Positions 10,863 to 20,403 are shown, numbered from the stretch's first letter. The stretch is 35,000 bases of DNA from Chrysomallon squamiferum (GCA_012295275.1 CM022666.1:2463616-2498615), one strand, 5' to 3'. The notes: generated from the letters alone by a model not told the origin. Translations and numbers: made by a program.

Positions 10863-10863
<1 letters not shown>

Positions 10864-11488
10864 TCAGATGACAGCACCATTGCCTTACAAGTCACATTTA
10901 AAAAAGCATATATGACATTCACATGTGTTAGCATGCTAACTCAACTCAAGATGACAATACAACAGGTTCTACTGACACACAAGACAATCCCAGTCAGTAT
11001 AAATGATCCAGTATAAATTAAATCTGTGATCTACTGTAATCCAGACAAAATGACCTATAGCCCACCTCCAGTCAAGATACCTGATCTTGTAACAATGACC
11101 TGTAACATAAGACTTTATTCAATCCTTTGACTATCCTGATTCAGTTCATACAATGTTACAGGTCACAGATACAGACCCACAAGGAAAATAAATCCTGTAA
11201 CTGGTTTAGTTACCTACTGGATGTAATTCACTACAAATGACCTACAGTCTTCCTCCAGCAAGGATACCTGATCCTGTAATGCTGACCTGTATTTTATTAC
11301 AATTCAAATAACTCCTACAGCTCATTCCTAGTTAGGATATTTGACCTGGTGAGATATCACAAAATGATCCTATGACCAATCACAAACTGATCTGGTGACC
11401 TATCATAAATAAATCATATAACCTATTACTAATCTGATCTTTGACCTATTTGAGCTTGTGACTATTAGCAACTGATTTGGTGATTTAT
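10863..11488. repeat. Decayed repeats flanking the 23-bp minisatellite
   Basis: TGACCTA and TGACCTG phrases recur through the block. Positions 11,050-11,103 align without gaps to 11,237-11,290 (offset 187 bp), sharing ACCTCCAG/TCCTCCAG and ATACCTGATC. From about 11,340 the text becomes irregular ACAAACTGATCTGGTGACCTAT-type units, i.e. diverged forms of the 23-bp repeat. This suggests an older array edge. Confidence 0.65.
10927..10940. other. Perfect 14-bp palindrome GTTAGCATGCTAAC
   Basis: The site equals its own reverse complement. It lies alone in unique sequence. It could be a dimer binding site or chance. Confidence 0.6.
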
Positions 11489-12113
11489 TACAAACTGAAC
11501 CTGTGACCTCTTACAAACTGAACCTGTGACATATTACAAACTGAACCTGTGACCTCTTACAAACTGAACCTGTGACCTCTTACAAACTGAACCTGTGACC
11601 TCTTACAAACTGAACATGTGACATATTACAAACTGAACCTGTGACCTCTTACAAACTGAACCTGTGACCTCTTACAAACTGAACATGTGACATACTACAA
11701 ACTGAACATGTGACATATTACAAACTGAACCTGTGACCTCTTACAAACTGAACCTGTGACATACTACAAACTGAACCTGTGACCTCTTACAAACTGAACC
11801 TGTGACATACTACAAACCGAACCTGTGACATACTACAAACCGAACCTGTGACCTCTTACAAACTGAACCTGTGACATATTACAAACTGAACCTGTGACCT
11901 CTTACAAACTGAACATGTGACATACTACAAACTGAACATGTGACATATTACAAACTGAACCTGTGACATTTTACAAACCGAACCTGTGACATTTTACAAA
12001 CTGAACCTGTGACCTCTTACAAACTGAACCTGTGACATACTACAAACTGAACCTGTGACCTCTTACAAACTGAACCTGTGACCTATTACAAACTGAACCT
12101 GTGACATTTTACA
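11489..12113. repeat. 23-bp minisatellite, 27 in-register copies
   Basis: Each unit begins TACAAACTGAACCTGTGAC and ends with a variable four-base linker: CTCT, ATAT, ATAC, ATTT or CTAT. Copy 1 starts at 11,489 and copy 27 at 12,087, exactly 26 x 23 bp later, so no net indel has accumulated. Variant order is partly repeated at a 10-unit offset: copies 8-10 and 18-20 share the rare CTCT, then CATG-ATAC, then CATG-ATAT order. This implies duplication of about 230-bp blocks. Decayed copies continue to about 12,205. Confidence 0.97.
11496..12107 (-). promoter_or_regulatory. Possible nuclear-receptor DR2 element array
   Basis: On the minus strand the minisatellite unit reads AGGTCA-CA-GGTTCA. Both hexamers fit the RGKTCA half-site consensus of retinoid/RXR-type nuclear receptors, and their spacing of two bases is DR2. 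By my reading the element is perfect in 12 of 27 copies (1, 3, 4, 5, 7, 8, 11, 13, 18, 23, 25, 26). In copy 16 the second half-site is GGTTCG, and in the others TGACCT has become TGACAT. Successive elements are separated by nine bases. That a receptor binds here is inference: repeat expansion alone would amplify any motif the first unit happened to hold. Confidence 0.3.
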
Positions 12114-13120
12114 ACACGGCTATTACAATATCAGCCTGTTACTTATTGCAAAACTGAACTCGTCAAAATATTACAACACGAACCTGTGACCTATTAGAAA
12201 ACAGTAACCATTACAATAAAAAAACAATACAAATTTAAAAAAATGCACTAGAAACAACCCAACGACCACTCCCACACTGCCTGTCTCTGCAGTCAAGTGT
12301 GAACAATACAAATACTCAAATGCAGCATGAACACTGTGACCACTCCTAGGTTTAAATATAGATCACAACCCAACACCTGTTACAAATTACAGTTTGATCA
12401 GCTGTCTGCGCTTGTAACAGCTTGGTCGTCCCACACAGACGATTTGTGACAGAAAAAAAATCTTTACCTTCACCTTGATTACTACCTTGAGCTGATGAAG
12501 AGCAATGTCTGAATTAACAGACTCTGCCTCTCTACAATAAGAAAATAACCTAATCTGATCTGGTGTCAGATCCAGAGATTACTGAAATTATCAGACTTAA
12601 ATAAGTAAATAAATAAACATTTATAACTTTAAAAGTTGTTCAACAAATACTGTGCAAATAGGTAACTATAAATTACAGTTAAGACAAAACCTGAATTTGA
12701 TCGGGGTAAGGCAGAAGACTGTAAAATGAATCTTGAAGTGGATGTGCAAGTCAGTAGATGATGCTTGTGTTCTGTCCCAGTATATCTGCATATTGAGGAT
12801 GGTTCATTAGTTACAGAGTAGTGTATGGCTCAAAAAATGTATAGAATATTTTTCACTACAAACAATGAGTTGATCTTCAGTAAGAGCTTTTGATTCTTTG
12901 ACACCTGTCATAATGCTGTGGACAGAACTGAATAAATTAAATCTTAAAGATCTTTACAAAAAATTAAAAACGTAATTTCATTTTAGTGGAAATTTGTTTG
13001 TTCTTTGCTTGTGTTTAACTGTATGCAAGAGTTTAAATTTATTGTTGTTTGAGCTAGTGAGATGAAACGAGACTGAAATCTTTCCCTGACTCTGAACCAA
13101 CAGTTTTATTTCAGAGTGCT
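12114..13120. other. Spacer following the 23-bp array
   Basis: The first 90 bp hold decayed units (ACAACACGAACCTGTGACCTATT near 12,172-12,195, interrupted). The remaining 900 bp are unique with balanced to AT-rich composition and no convincing frame. The minus strand has donor-like GAAGGTAAAG near 12,465. Confidence 0.55.
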
Positions 13121-13400
13121 GTACAGACAAAACATGCTGTGTACAGACAAAACATGATGTATACAGACAAAACATGTGCTGTACAGACAAAACATGCTGT
13201 TTACAGACAAAACATGATGTATACAGACAAAACATGATGTATACAGACAAAACATGTGCTGTACAGACAAAACATGATGTACACAGACAAAACATGATGT
13301 ATACAGACAAAACATGTTGTATACAGACAAAACGTGTTGTATAGATCCAAAACATGCGGTATACAGACAAAACATGTTGTATACAGACAAAACATGCTGA
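13121..13400. repeat. 20-bp minisatellite, 14 in-register copies
   Basis: The unit is ATACAGACAAAACATGATGT with variation at the last six bases and the first two. Fourteen units occupy exactly 280 bp with no indels. The unit lacks stop codons in all three minus frames, so three overlapping minus frames of 64 to 130 codons read as MFCLYTSCFVC-like repeats. A 20-bp unit shifts frame each copy and the flanks are not coding-like, so I treat these frames as artefacts. Confidence 0.97.
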
Positions 13401-14337
13401 CTCAAATAAAACAAATGTTATGCGACTTGATTAACATAGACCCTTACATGATGAGCTGGCTCATTAATAATAATTGTCACTGTTTATCAGTACACCAGAA
13501 AGTTTTAACCATCTCTTTTGTCTGCCAACATCTGATGTCCTCTGCATCATCATTAGGAGGTGAAATGCAGGCAAACAGGAAGAAAATGGCTGAATAACCC
13601 CTGCTCAGTGCCAAGATCCAGACCAGTGTGTTTCATCAAAAACACACAAGTTAAACGACTGATATAATTTAATCAATAGTTTGTTGTTTGTTTTTCTTAT
13701 GCCAACAGAATTATGAATAAATAAAAATACTAATAAAAATAATCTGAATAAAATTTTTGTTTCAAAGGCATCAAGTTCTACAGACATTAAAAACTGACTG
13801 CTTATAGCCATTTACTTTCCAGCTTATCTACAGTGATGAATTTATTAGTTATTTTGGATGTGCATACATGCATATTGCTGCAGGTGCATGTGCATGCATG
13901 TGTGTATGTCAAGTATCTGATTATCAGAAAATCTTCAGAAAAATTGCAAACCATATGACACTGACTTTAACCTGCCCCCAACCAAGGATTGATCCAGCAG
14001 CCTTTCATCCTGCTTTGATAAAAGAATTCTTATCATGGCTGGTCAGTGCCAGAACAGTACAGTGTAAACAGAGTTTCCCCTCAGTGAATATAAACATGAA
14101 AATAACTGATAACTGGTTTCAAATACTAGGGTATATCGGGAAAAGTCCAGATATAGCAAGACTCTTAAGTAGAAAGACCACACACACACAGAGAGACAGA
14201 CAGACAGACAAATGTACTGACTGTCCAGTAAACAGCTGGTCTATCTATAGATTAAACAGACAGAGCAAGAGGATCTGTGCCAAGAAAAAGAGCAGATTCA
14301 GACGAGGAAGTAACAAGTGACCTGCCTCTGTCTGGTG
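13401..14337. other. Complex spacer with an uncharacterised 150-codon frame
   Basis: Balanced unique sequence. A plus-strand ATG frame runs from 13,868 to 14,320 and is the longest frame here not built from simple repeats, though a (CA)/(GACA) patch at about 14,170-14,210 lies inside it. Residues about 16-100 have mixed composition (e.g. CPQPRIDPAAFHPALIKEF), but I recognise no domain. A frame of this length is expected by chance in 35 kb, so I do not call a gene. Confidence 0.4.
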
Positions 14338-14622
14338 CTGGAGCTCTCTGTGTGTGGGTGTGTTAGTGTGGGTGTGTGTCTGTGTGTTTGTGTGTGTGTG
14401 TGTGTGTGTGGGTGTGTGTGTTGGTGTGTGTCTCTGTGTGTGTGTGTGTGTGTGGGTGTGTGTGTTTGTGTGTATGTGTGTGTGAGTGTGTGTGTCTCTG
14501 TGTGTGTGTGTTTTAAAATGTGTATATTTGTCTGGTGTATGTGTTTTGATGTATGTTTTTGTGTGTGTGTATGTGTGGGTGTGCATTTTAATATTTGCAT
14601 GTGTGTATATGTGTATATGCAA
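14338..14622. repeat. TG-rich composite tract
   Basis: About 285 bp of GTGT with regular GGTGTG, TCTG and TTTG interruptions, grading into TATG-type units. All frames read Cys-Val or His-Thr. Confidence 0.92.
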
Positions 14623-15736
14623 ATTCAGAAACTTAAAACATAAAATCTACAAATCTGTTATGGTATTAATTCTGAAAAATCAGTTCAAAAATATATCTGA
14701 AATGTTTTTGGTTTTTTTGTTTGTATTTTTGTTTATCCATATCAGAATGTCAGAATATTTTCACATCATTCTCTTTTTTTTTTTTTTTTCTTCTTCTTTT
14801 ATTTTTTGAATATCCTATCAAAGTCAAATTAATTTTAATTTGTTTTGTAATCAAACACTTCAGGCAAGAACTAAACCACTAAGCTCCATCAATTTGGATT
14901 AAAAAAAAAAATATCTTCTTGTGAAAATGTGATGCGTAAAATCAAATAATTATTCCAAATAGTAAAAGAACCTGCTAGAAATTGGCGTGAAACTGATTTA
15001 GAAGTTAAGTCGCCATGACATTATTTTAAATTTGATCCGAAGATAGGAAACAAATGAGAAATAACAGGTCAAGGGTTTGGGAAATAATATGTTATATACT
15101 ACAAGTACCTGTGATGTTATTACACAAACGATCATTCAAATAATACACCAACAGAAATCTATTTATACTTTGTAATCAAACGCTGATGACTTTAAAAATA
15201 AAATAGAGAAATAAATATTTTATTCAGTGATACACTTAATACATTTTTAATCATCAGTTGGATTTCATATTATGATTATGAACTTTCATAATGCAAATAA
15301 GAGATGAAGAAACCCACACCGTTTTATTTTTATTAGCAAAAGTGATCTTTTATATAAACCTTCCCTAAACAGGAAAACACATATCACATTATGACCACAT
15401 TTTTATTAATTTTGACATATAGAGGTATCTCATATTTTGACTTTAATCCTACTGAAGAATCTGAATGAGGAACATCATCAAACTCTGAATTATTTGAAGT
15501 CAAAATCAGTTTTCCCCAACAGAAATAACGAAAAGTGAATGAATATGTTCCCAGGTCTTTAACAATGCCCATTTTGATAAACTGGATTTACACATAATTT
15601 AAGCAAAAATCACACAGTTTTATGCTGCATGAAAAGGTCTGTTTTTGCTTCAGTCATGGATAGTACAACCTTTCAGTTAGGTTTTGTAGCTTTAAAATTT
15701 CATTGATGTCATGATTAATAGATCAGGATTATATCT
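14623..15736. other. AT-rich unique spacer
   Basis: About 1.1 kb with a T16 run at 14,774-14,789 and no tandem repeat. Frames of about 60 codons are of random type. I see nothing else. Confidence 0.55.
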
Positions 15737-15754
15737 ATATATATATATATATAT
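15737..15754. repeat. (TA)n microsatellite
   Basis: Nine TA units. Confidence 0.9.
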
Positions 15755-15893
15755 GAAAACAAAAACAATATTAAAAAAAGGCAAAGAAATAAAAAAAAGA
15801 TATACTGGCACATTTTTTGCTGCAGAACCATCATTTGAACTCATCAAATTTCTCTCAAATTCAGTGTTGGAACATTTGAAGTTAGCACGGGTC

Positions 15894-15918
15894 AAAGTAC
15901 AAGGCACCATTGTACTTT
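15894..15918. other. Perfect 9-bp stem-loop AAAGTACAA / TTGTACTTT
   Basis: Inverted arms at 15,894-15,902 and 15,910-15,918 enclose a 7-base loop. Further pairing (GGG with CCC) extends it outward across mismatches. It lies in a 74-codon plus frame at 15,711-15,935 whose minus strand is also open. Neither is recognisable. Confidence 0.6.
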
Positions 15919-16790
15919 TAACCCAGTCTGTTTAAACTGATACACAATAATTTCTTGTGCTTGTAAACTCATATCAAGGAATCACTCGTAAATATCTTGA
16001 TTAAGGCTGTAACTTTTAATAAACCAGTCTAGGGTTCTGGTGATATTTCTGTTCAAAACTGTAATCTGTTATGGGTTAACTAATCAATCAGCTGTCTAAG
16101 AGGTCTTTCATAAGCATAAGCACATTGCTACAGATAGGCAAGCACAGACCATAACCAATCTATATCATGCAGCACAGATTTTGAATGGGAAAATATGCTG
16201 ACACATGAATCTAGATGGATCAATCCCATGACCAACTGTACCTTAAGCAGAATTGTAACAGTTAAGCTACAAAATCCAAAACAAATCAAACAAATGTCAA
16301 CATTTTTTTTTTTTTTTTTTTTCTTTTCAAAATAATTCTATATATATATATATTATAAAAAAAAAAATGTAAGTCATTTTTTAAATTTTTTAAATTTATT
16401 TTTACTCTGTTAGAATACAGATAGATCAATGAAATCGTGAGACAGATAAATAGTGTAAAGCAATTTCTGTCCTACACAAAATTACTTGACGTAATGGAAT
16501 CCCTTGCATCAACAGCTTAGATCTGATTCGTTATTTGTAATTGTTGTTGTTATCTGTTATCAATACCAATGATATGAAGAAAAAAAAAGATAATAATTCT
16601 TTGATGATGACAGCGTAGATTGTACCATCTGTCATTATTTATATAAATGAAAAGAGCAATCTGCTGATGCAATTATATGTACACACCGGTCGAATTGTGA
16701 CTTGATGTAACAAACATGAACAAAAAATCTAAAAAATCGATTCTTATCGTAATTTCTGTGGCCAAGGACACAAAGGTTAAAAAAAAATGG
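15919..16790. other. Unique AT-rich spacer with a T/TA/A composite
   Basis: About 870 bp. T20 at 16,303-16,322, (TA)n at about 16,338-16,353 and an A11 run around 16,358-16,368 form a T-TA-A arrangement able to fold back on itself. The rest is unremarkable. Confidence 0.55.
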
Positions 16791-16882
16791 TGTTTATGTG
16801 TGTGTGCATGTGTGTGTGTGTCTTGTCTTGTGTGTGTGTGTGTGTGTGTCTGTGTGTGTCTGTATGTGTATGTTGTATGTAT
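16791..16882. repeat. TG-rich microsatellite tract
   Basis: TG dinucleotides with TCTTG and TATG interruptions. Confidence 0.92.
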
Positions 16883-16967
16883 GAATTTTAATTTGAAGTC
16901 TAAACTGACATTTGAAAAGTCTAAACCGACTTTGTTGTTTTTCATGCAAATTTCACACTAACATTAT

Positions 16968-17150
16968 ATTTGTATATATGTGTGTGTTCATGTGTTTGTG
17001 TGCATATTTTATATGTTGTATGTTTGTGTACATATGCATATGACTGTGTGTGTGTGTGTGTGTATTATGTGTGTGTGCATGCATTTATAATATTTATGTT
17101 TGTCTCTGTGTGTGTATGTGTTTGTATGTGTGTCTATGTTATACATACAT
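16968..17150. repeat. TG/TATG composite tract
   Basis: About 180 bp of interrupted TG and TATG units, with a pure (TG)n of about 9 units near 17,045-17,063. Confidence 0.88.
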
Positions 17151-17563
17151 TACTGATCCACAATCATTAATCATTCTTTTACAAAATTAATAATAAAACC
17201 CCCCCCAAAATACCCCATAAAGTGAGGGAAGAAAATGGTACACAAATAGAATACAAAAAAAAAAAAAAAAACAGAAAAAGAAATTCTCCTCTTAATCTTT
17301 GGGCTGCACAGTTTCAGAAAGAGCCACTACTGAAGCACTTCTTAATAAACACTGAAGTTGTATCTTAATACACGATACACTGCATCCACTGCACTTCTGC
17401 AGGCAGCTGGTGAATCAATTCATTTGTGTGTTTTTCATTTGTGTATTTACATTCTCTATGCACATGGAAATAAATAAATAAACAGGTAAATGAAATAAGC
17501 ACACGCAAAGCTATTAATATATCGTGATTATTTCTTTCGTGTTTAAGGTGTGTCTGACTGAAC
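17151..17563. other. Spacer with C8 and poly(A)
   Basis: About 410 bp. It holds C8 at 17,199-17,206 and A17 at 17,255-17,271, followed by about 250 bp of unique balanced sequence without a supported frame. Confidence 0.55.
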
Positions 17564-17571
17564 GTGAATGG

Positions 17572-17605
<34 letters not shown>

Positions 17606-17756
17606 GTATGTATGTATGTATGTATGTATGTATGTATGTATGTATGTATGTATGTATGTTGTATGTATGTATGTATGTATGTATGTATGTATGTATGTAT
17701 GTATGTATGTATGTATGTATGTATGTATGTATGTATGTATGTATGTATGTATGTAC

Positions 17757-17787
<31 letters not shown>

Positions 17788-17837
17788 TGTATGTATGTAT
17801 GTACGTACGTACGTATGTATGTGTGTGTGTACGTATA

Positions 17838-17873
<36 letters not shown>

Positions 17874-18018
17874 TGTATGTATGTAGGTAGGTATGTACGT
17901 ACATACGTATGTATGTATGTATGTACGTACGTATGTATGTATGTATGTATGTATGTATGTATGTATGTATGTATGTATGTATGTATGTATGTATGTTGTA
18001 TGTTTGTATGTTTGTATT
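17564..18018. repeat. Giant (TGTA)n tetranucleotide array
   Basis: About 430 bp of nearly pure TGTA units with a short TG lead-in. Interruptions include GTACGTAC blocks near 17,800 and 17,895-17,935, an ATATATAT core near 17,840, and a TGTTGTA slip near both ends (about 17,658 and 17,995). Frames of 108 to 204 codons on both strands read Met-Tyr-Val-Cys or His-Thr-Tyr-Ile and are artefacts. A stop-free tetramer stays open in every frame of one strand. Confidence 0.98.
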
Positions 18019-18171
18019 TGTTTATGTCTGACTGGTCTCTGAATGTAGACAGTGTCTGGGAACACCCTGGCGCAGGATGATGAAAGATTTTAAAGTGCAC
18101 AAGTGTTTTTAAACTGAAGATGAGAAAAAAGAAAAATGAGAAAAATATTGTAAACACTGCATAAATATTTC
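18019..18171. other. Short unique spacer
   Basis: About 150 bp of mixed sequence between the TGTA and CA arrays. Nothing recognisable. Confidence 0.5.
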
Positions 18172-18249
18172 ACACTCACAGACACAGACAGACACATGCA
18201 CAAACACACACACACACACAGACATACACACACACAAATACAGACACAT

Positions 18250-18297
<48 letters not shown>

Positions 18298-18299
18298 AG
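18172..18299. repeat. (CA)n array with GACA interruptions
   Basis: About 125 bp of CA units, pure for about 36 bp at 18,254-18,291. Its orientation is complementary to the TG-rich array 150 bp upstream. Confidence 0.95.
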
Positions 18300-18564
18300 C
18301 CAAACCTAGAGACACAAAATCATTACAAATAACAGACAATGGCAGAAAACACAATAGACATTATTAATTGATGAAAATTGCAGGACACATATAAATCATA
18401 AAGCCGAAAGGAAAATGATTTCTTTTTTTTTATTCATCGGAAACAAAAATGTGTGGCAATAAAAAAAATCTGTAATGGTTTTAATGGACTGCTGACATTA
18501 ACCGAATTATGAAAATGGAAGAAAAATGATGCAATATATATAAACATTTATTTACTTCTGTTTT
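18300..18564. other. AT-rich unique spacer
   Basis: About 265 bp without tandem repeats beyond short A/T runs. Confidence 0.5.
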
Positions 18565-18587
18565 TGTGTGTGTGTGTGTGTGTGTGC
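18565..18587. repeat. (TG)11 microsatellite
   Basis: Pure TG dinucleotides. Confidence 0.93.
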
Positions 18588-18624
18588 ATTTATTGTTGTT
18601 ATTTTTTAAGTTTATAATATTGTA

Positions 18625-18644
18625 AAATAATGATGATGATGTTG

Positions 18645-18687
<43 letters not shown>

Positions 18688-18700
18688 TAATAATAACATT
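18625..18700. repeat. (AAT)n array
   Basis: GAT units followed by about 15 AAT units and a short AATGAT tail. A complementary (TTA)n follows within about 15 bp. Confidence 0.93.
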
Positions 18701-18710
18701 GTAATTGGCT

Positions 18711-19045
18711 TTTATTATTATTATTATTTTTTTATCTTTTTATATTTTATTACTACTATTACTACTACTACTACTACAACAACTGTAGTTATTATTATTA
18801 TTATTATCATTATTATTCCCACTAGTGCTGCTTTTACTATTACTGCTACCACTATTATTATTATTTTTGTAATTATTATTATTATTATTATTTTTACTAC
18901 TACTACTACTACTAATACTTATACTAATACTACTGCTACTACTACTACTACTACTGTTACTACAATTATTATTTATTATTTCTGTTATTATTATTATTCA
19001 TCATTTATTCATATGTTTATTATTAAAACTATTATTATTACTTGT
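18711..19045. repeat. (TTA)n/(CTA)n trinucleotide tract
   Basis: About 330 bp of TTA and CTA units with CTGCTAC interruptions. CTA and TTA blocks alternate. Together with 18,625-18,700 upstream and 19,262-19,420 downstream it forms nested complementary arrays. Confidence 0.9.
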
Positions 19046-19261
19046 TACGTGATGTAGAATATTGATTGTGTTTTAAGTGCACAAAAGAAATATAATGCTG
19101 GAAACATTAACAATCACTTGAGTTTGTTGAGATTTTTTTGTTTTTTTTTTTTGTAAATCAATTTACATGACATCATCCACTTTTTACAAGTGCGAATTAC
19201 TCGTGTGAAATTCCATTGTCATGACTCTAACTAAACAATGAGAGAAACTCTATTTTTAAAA
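19046..19261. other. Unique spacer
   Basis: About 215 bp of mixed sequence with one T run at about 19,140-19,151. Confidence 0.5.
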
Positions 19262-19368
19262 TAAACAAATATTTAAATAAATAAATGAATGAATAAAATA
19301 ATAATAATAAAATAATAATAATAATAATAATAATAATTAATAAATATTAATAATAATGATAATGATAA

Positions 19369-19399
<31 letters not shown>

Positions 19400-19420
19400 A
19401 AATAATAATAATAAAAACTA
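19262..19420. repeat. (AAAT)n/(AAT)n array
   Basis: About 160 bp of AAT units with AAAT and GAT interruptions. Confidence 0.92.
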
Positions 19421-19950
19421 AAATGTTTCCTAATCCACTTTATGAAATTACGAAACAATTCAAGCCATTCAAAATGCAACTGAAATACAATATGACCACA
19501 CCCATCTCTTCAGAGATGTAAAGAGATTAGAAAACAACTCAGTCCTCTTGAATTTGTCCAACACCTTATTTCCCAATCCAACCTGTCCCAATTAATTCTA
19601 AAAACCTTTTAACAGTATTATTCTTCCACTGCCCAAAAGTTTGTTGTTTTGAGTTCCAATCATTCAAAGATCTCAACACTTGATTTATGTTTTTCCAATG
19701 AATATATTTCCCATTCTAACCATTATTTATCAGAGCACTGGTATGAGGTAGTTTAATTCAAGGTCCATATAATATCATCTGCTGTTGTATTTCAAGAACA
19801 AAACTACAGATTGATTTAAATATGGCTGTAATACTTGTTTTCCCATCTATGGTATGGTACATATTTAAAGATTCATTGCTGCTAACTTAAAGAATCTAGT
19901 CCATTATGTAGTATCGGAAGGATTCCTATACTGATACTTGAATAGCCTAT
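19421..19950. other. Unique complex spacer
   Basis: About 530 bp of balanced sequence free of simple repeats, one of the longest such stretches. Frames on either strand close within about 40 codons. It might be a decayed interspersed element or conserved DNA. Nothing in it identifies which. Confidence 0.45.
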
Positions 19951-19954
19951 AAGT

Positions 19955-20285
19955 GTAATAATAACAATAATTACAATAACAATAATAACAATAATAAAAC
20001 TAAAAGTAGTAGTAGTAGTAGCAGTAATAGCAGTAGTTATAGTAATAGTAGTAGTCAGAGTAGTAGTAGCAGTAGAATTAAATAAGATTTTATATGAATT
20101 TTCAGAAACTTTCTTGCAGTTCAAAAGAAGTAGTAGTAGTAGTAGTAGTAGTGGTAGTAGTAGTAGTAACAGTAATAGCAGTAGTTATAGTAATAGTAGT
20201 AGTCAGAGTAGTAGTAGCAACAGTAGTAGCAATAGAATTAAATAATATTTTCATGGAATTTTCAGAAACTTCGCTGCAGTTCAGA
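19955..20285. repeat. TAG/AAT tract carrying a ~150-bp tandem duplication
   Basis: Two copies share, in order, (AGT)n, CAGTAATAGCAGTAGTTATA, AGTCAGAGTAGTAGTAG, AGAATTAAATAA, and GAATTTTCAGAAACTT followed by GCAGTTCA. The first anchor lies at 20,022 and 20,170 (offset 148), and AGAATTA at 20,074 and 20,234 (offset 160, after a 12-bp AGT-type insertion in copy 2). Copies: about 20,006-20,126 and 20,128-20,282. Confidence 0.9.
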
Positions 20286-20391
20286 TTACAATGATACAAA
20301 AAAAAACCCGTTGCCATGAAAACCAAACTGCAACCAGGACTTGCAATTGCATTAAAATGTGACCTTTTTAAGAGAACTGTTGTTTTTTTTT
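20286..20391. other. Unique spacer ending in poly(T)
   Basis: About 100 bp of mixed sequence running into T9 before the G tract. Confidence 0.5.
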
Positions 20392-20403
20392 GGGGGGGGG
20401 GGG
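20392..20403. repeat. G12 homopolymer
   Basis: Twelve consecutive G directly after T9 and followed by CGAAAAAA. It is the only long G run in the window and could form G-quadruplex structure. It could also be a sequencing or assembly weak point. Confidence 0.85.

Noticed and set aside
11489-13400. Regularly spaced repeats considered as CRISPR arrays
   Set aside because: Units are directly adjacent with no unique spacers and no cas-like genes, and the sequence context is eukaryotic.
12978-13414. Minus-strand 64-130-codon frames with MFCLYTSCFVC-like repeats, resembling a Cys-rich repeat protein
   Set aside because: The 20-bp unit is not a multiple of three, all three frames are equally open, and flanking sequence gives no start context or domain.
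13960-14030. Minus-strand GGATCAATCC, resembling a tRNA B box and hinting at a tRNA-derived SINE
   Set aside because: It differs from GGTTCRANNCC at key positions and no A box or tRNA-like fold precedes it.
17514-18157. Minus-strand frames of 179-204 codons reading Tyr-Ile-His-Thr repeats
   Set aside because: They translate the (TGTA)n array. A tetramer without stops stays open in all frames and gives the same peptide in each.
19421-19950. Complex block considered as a reverse-transcriptase or transposase fragment
   Set aside because: Frames close within about 40 codons and I see no catalytic motif or terminal repeats.
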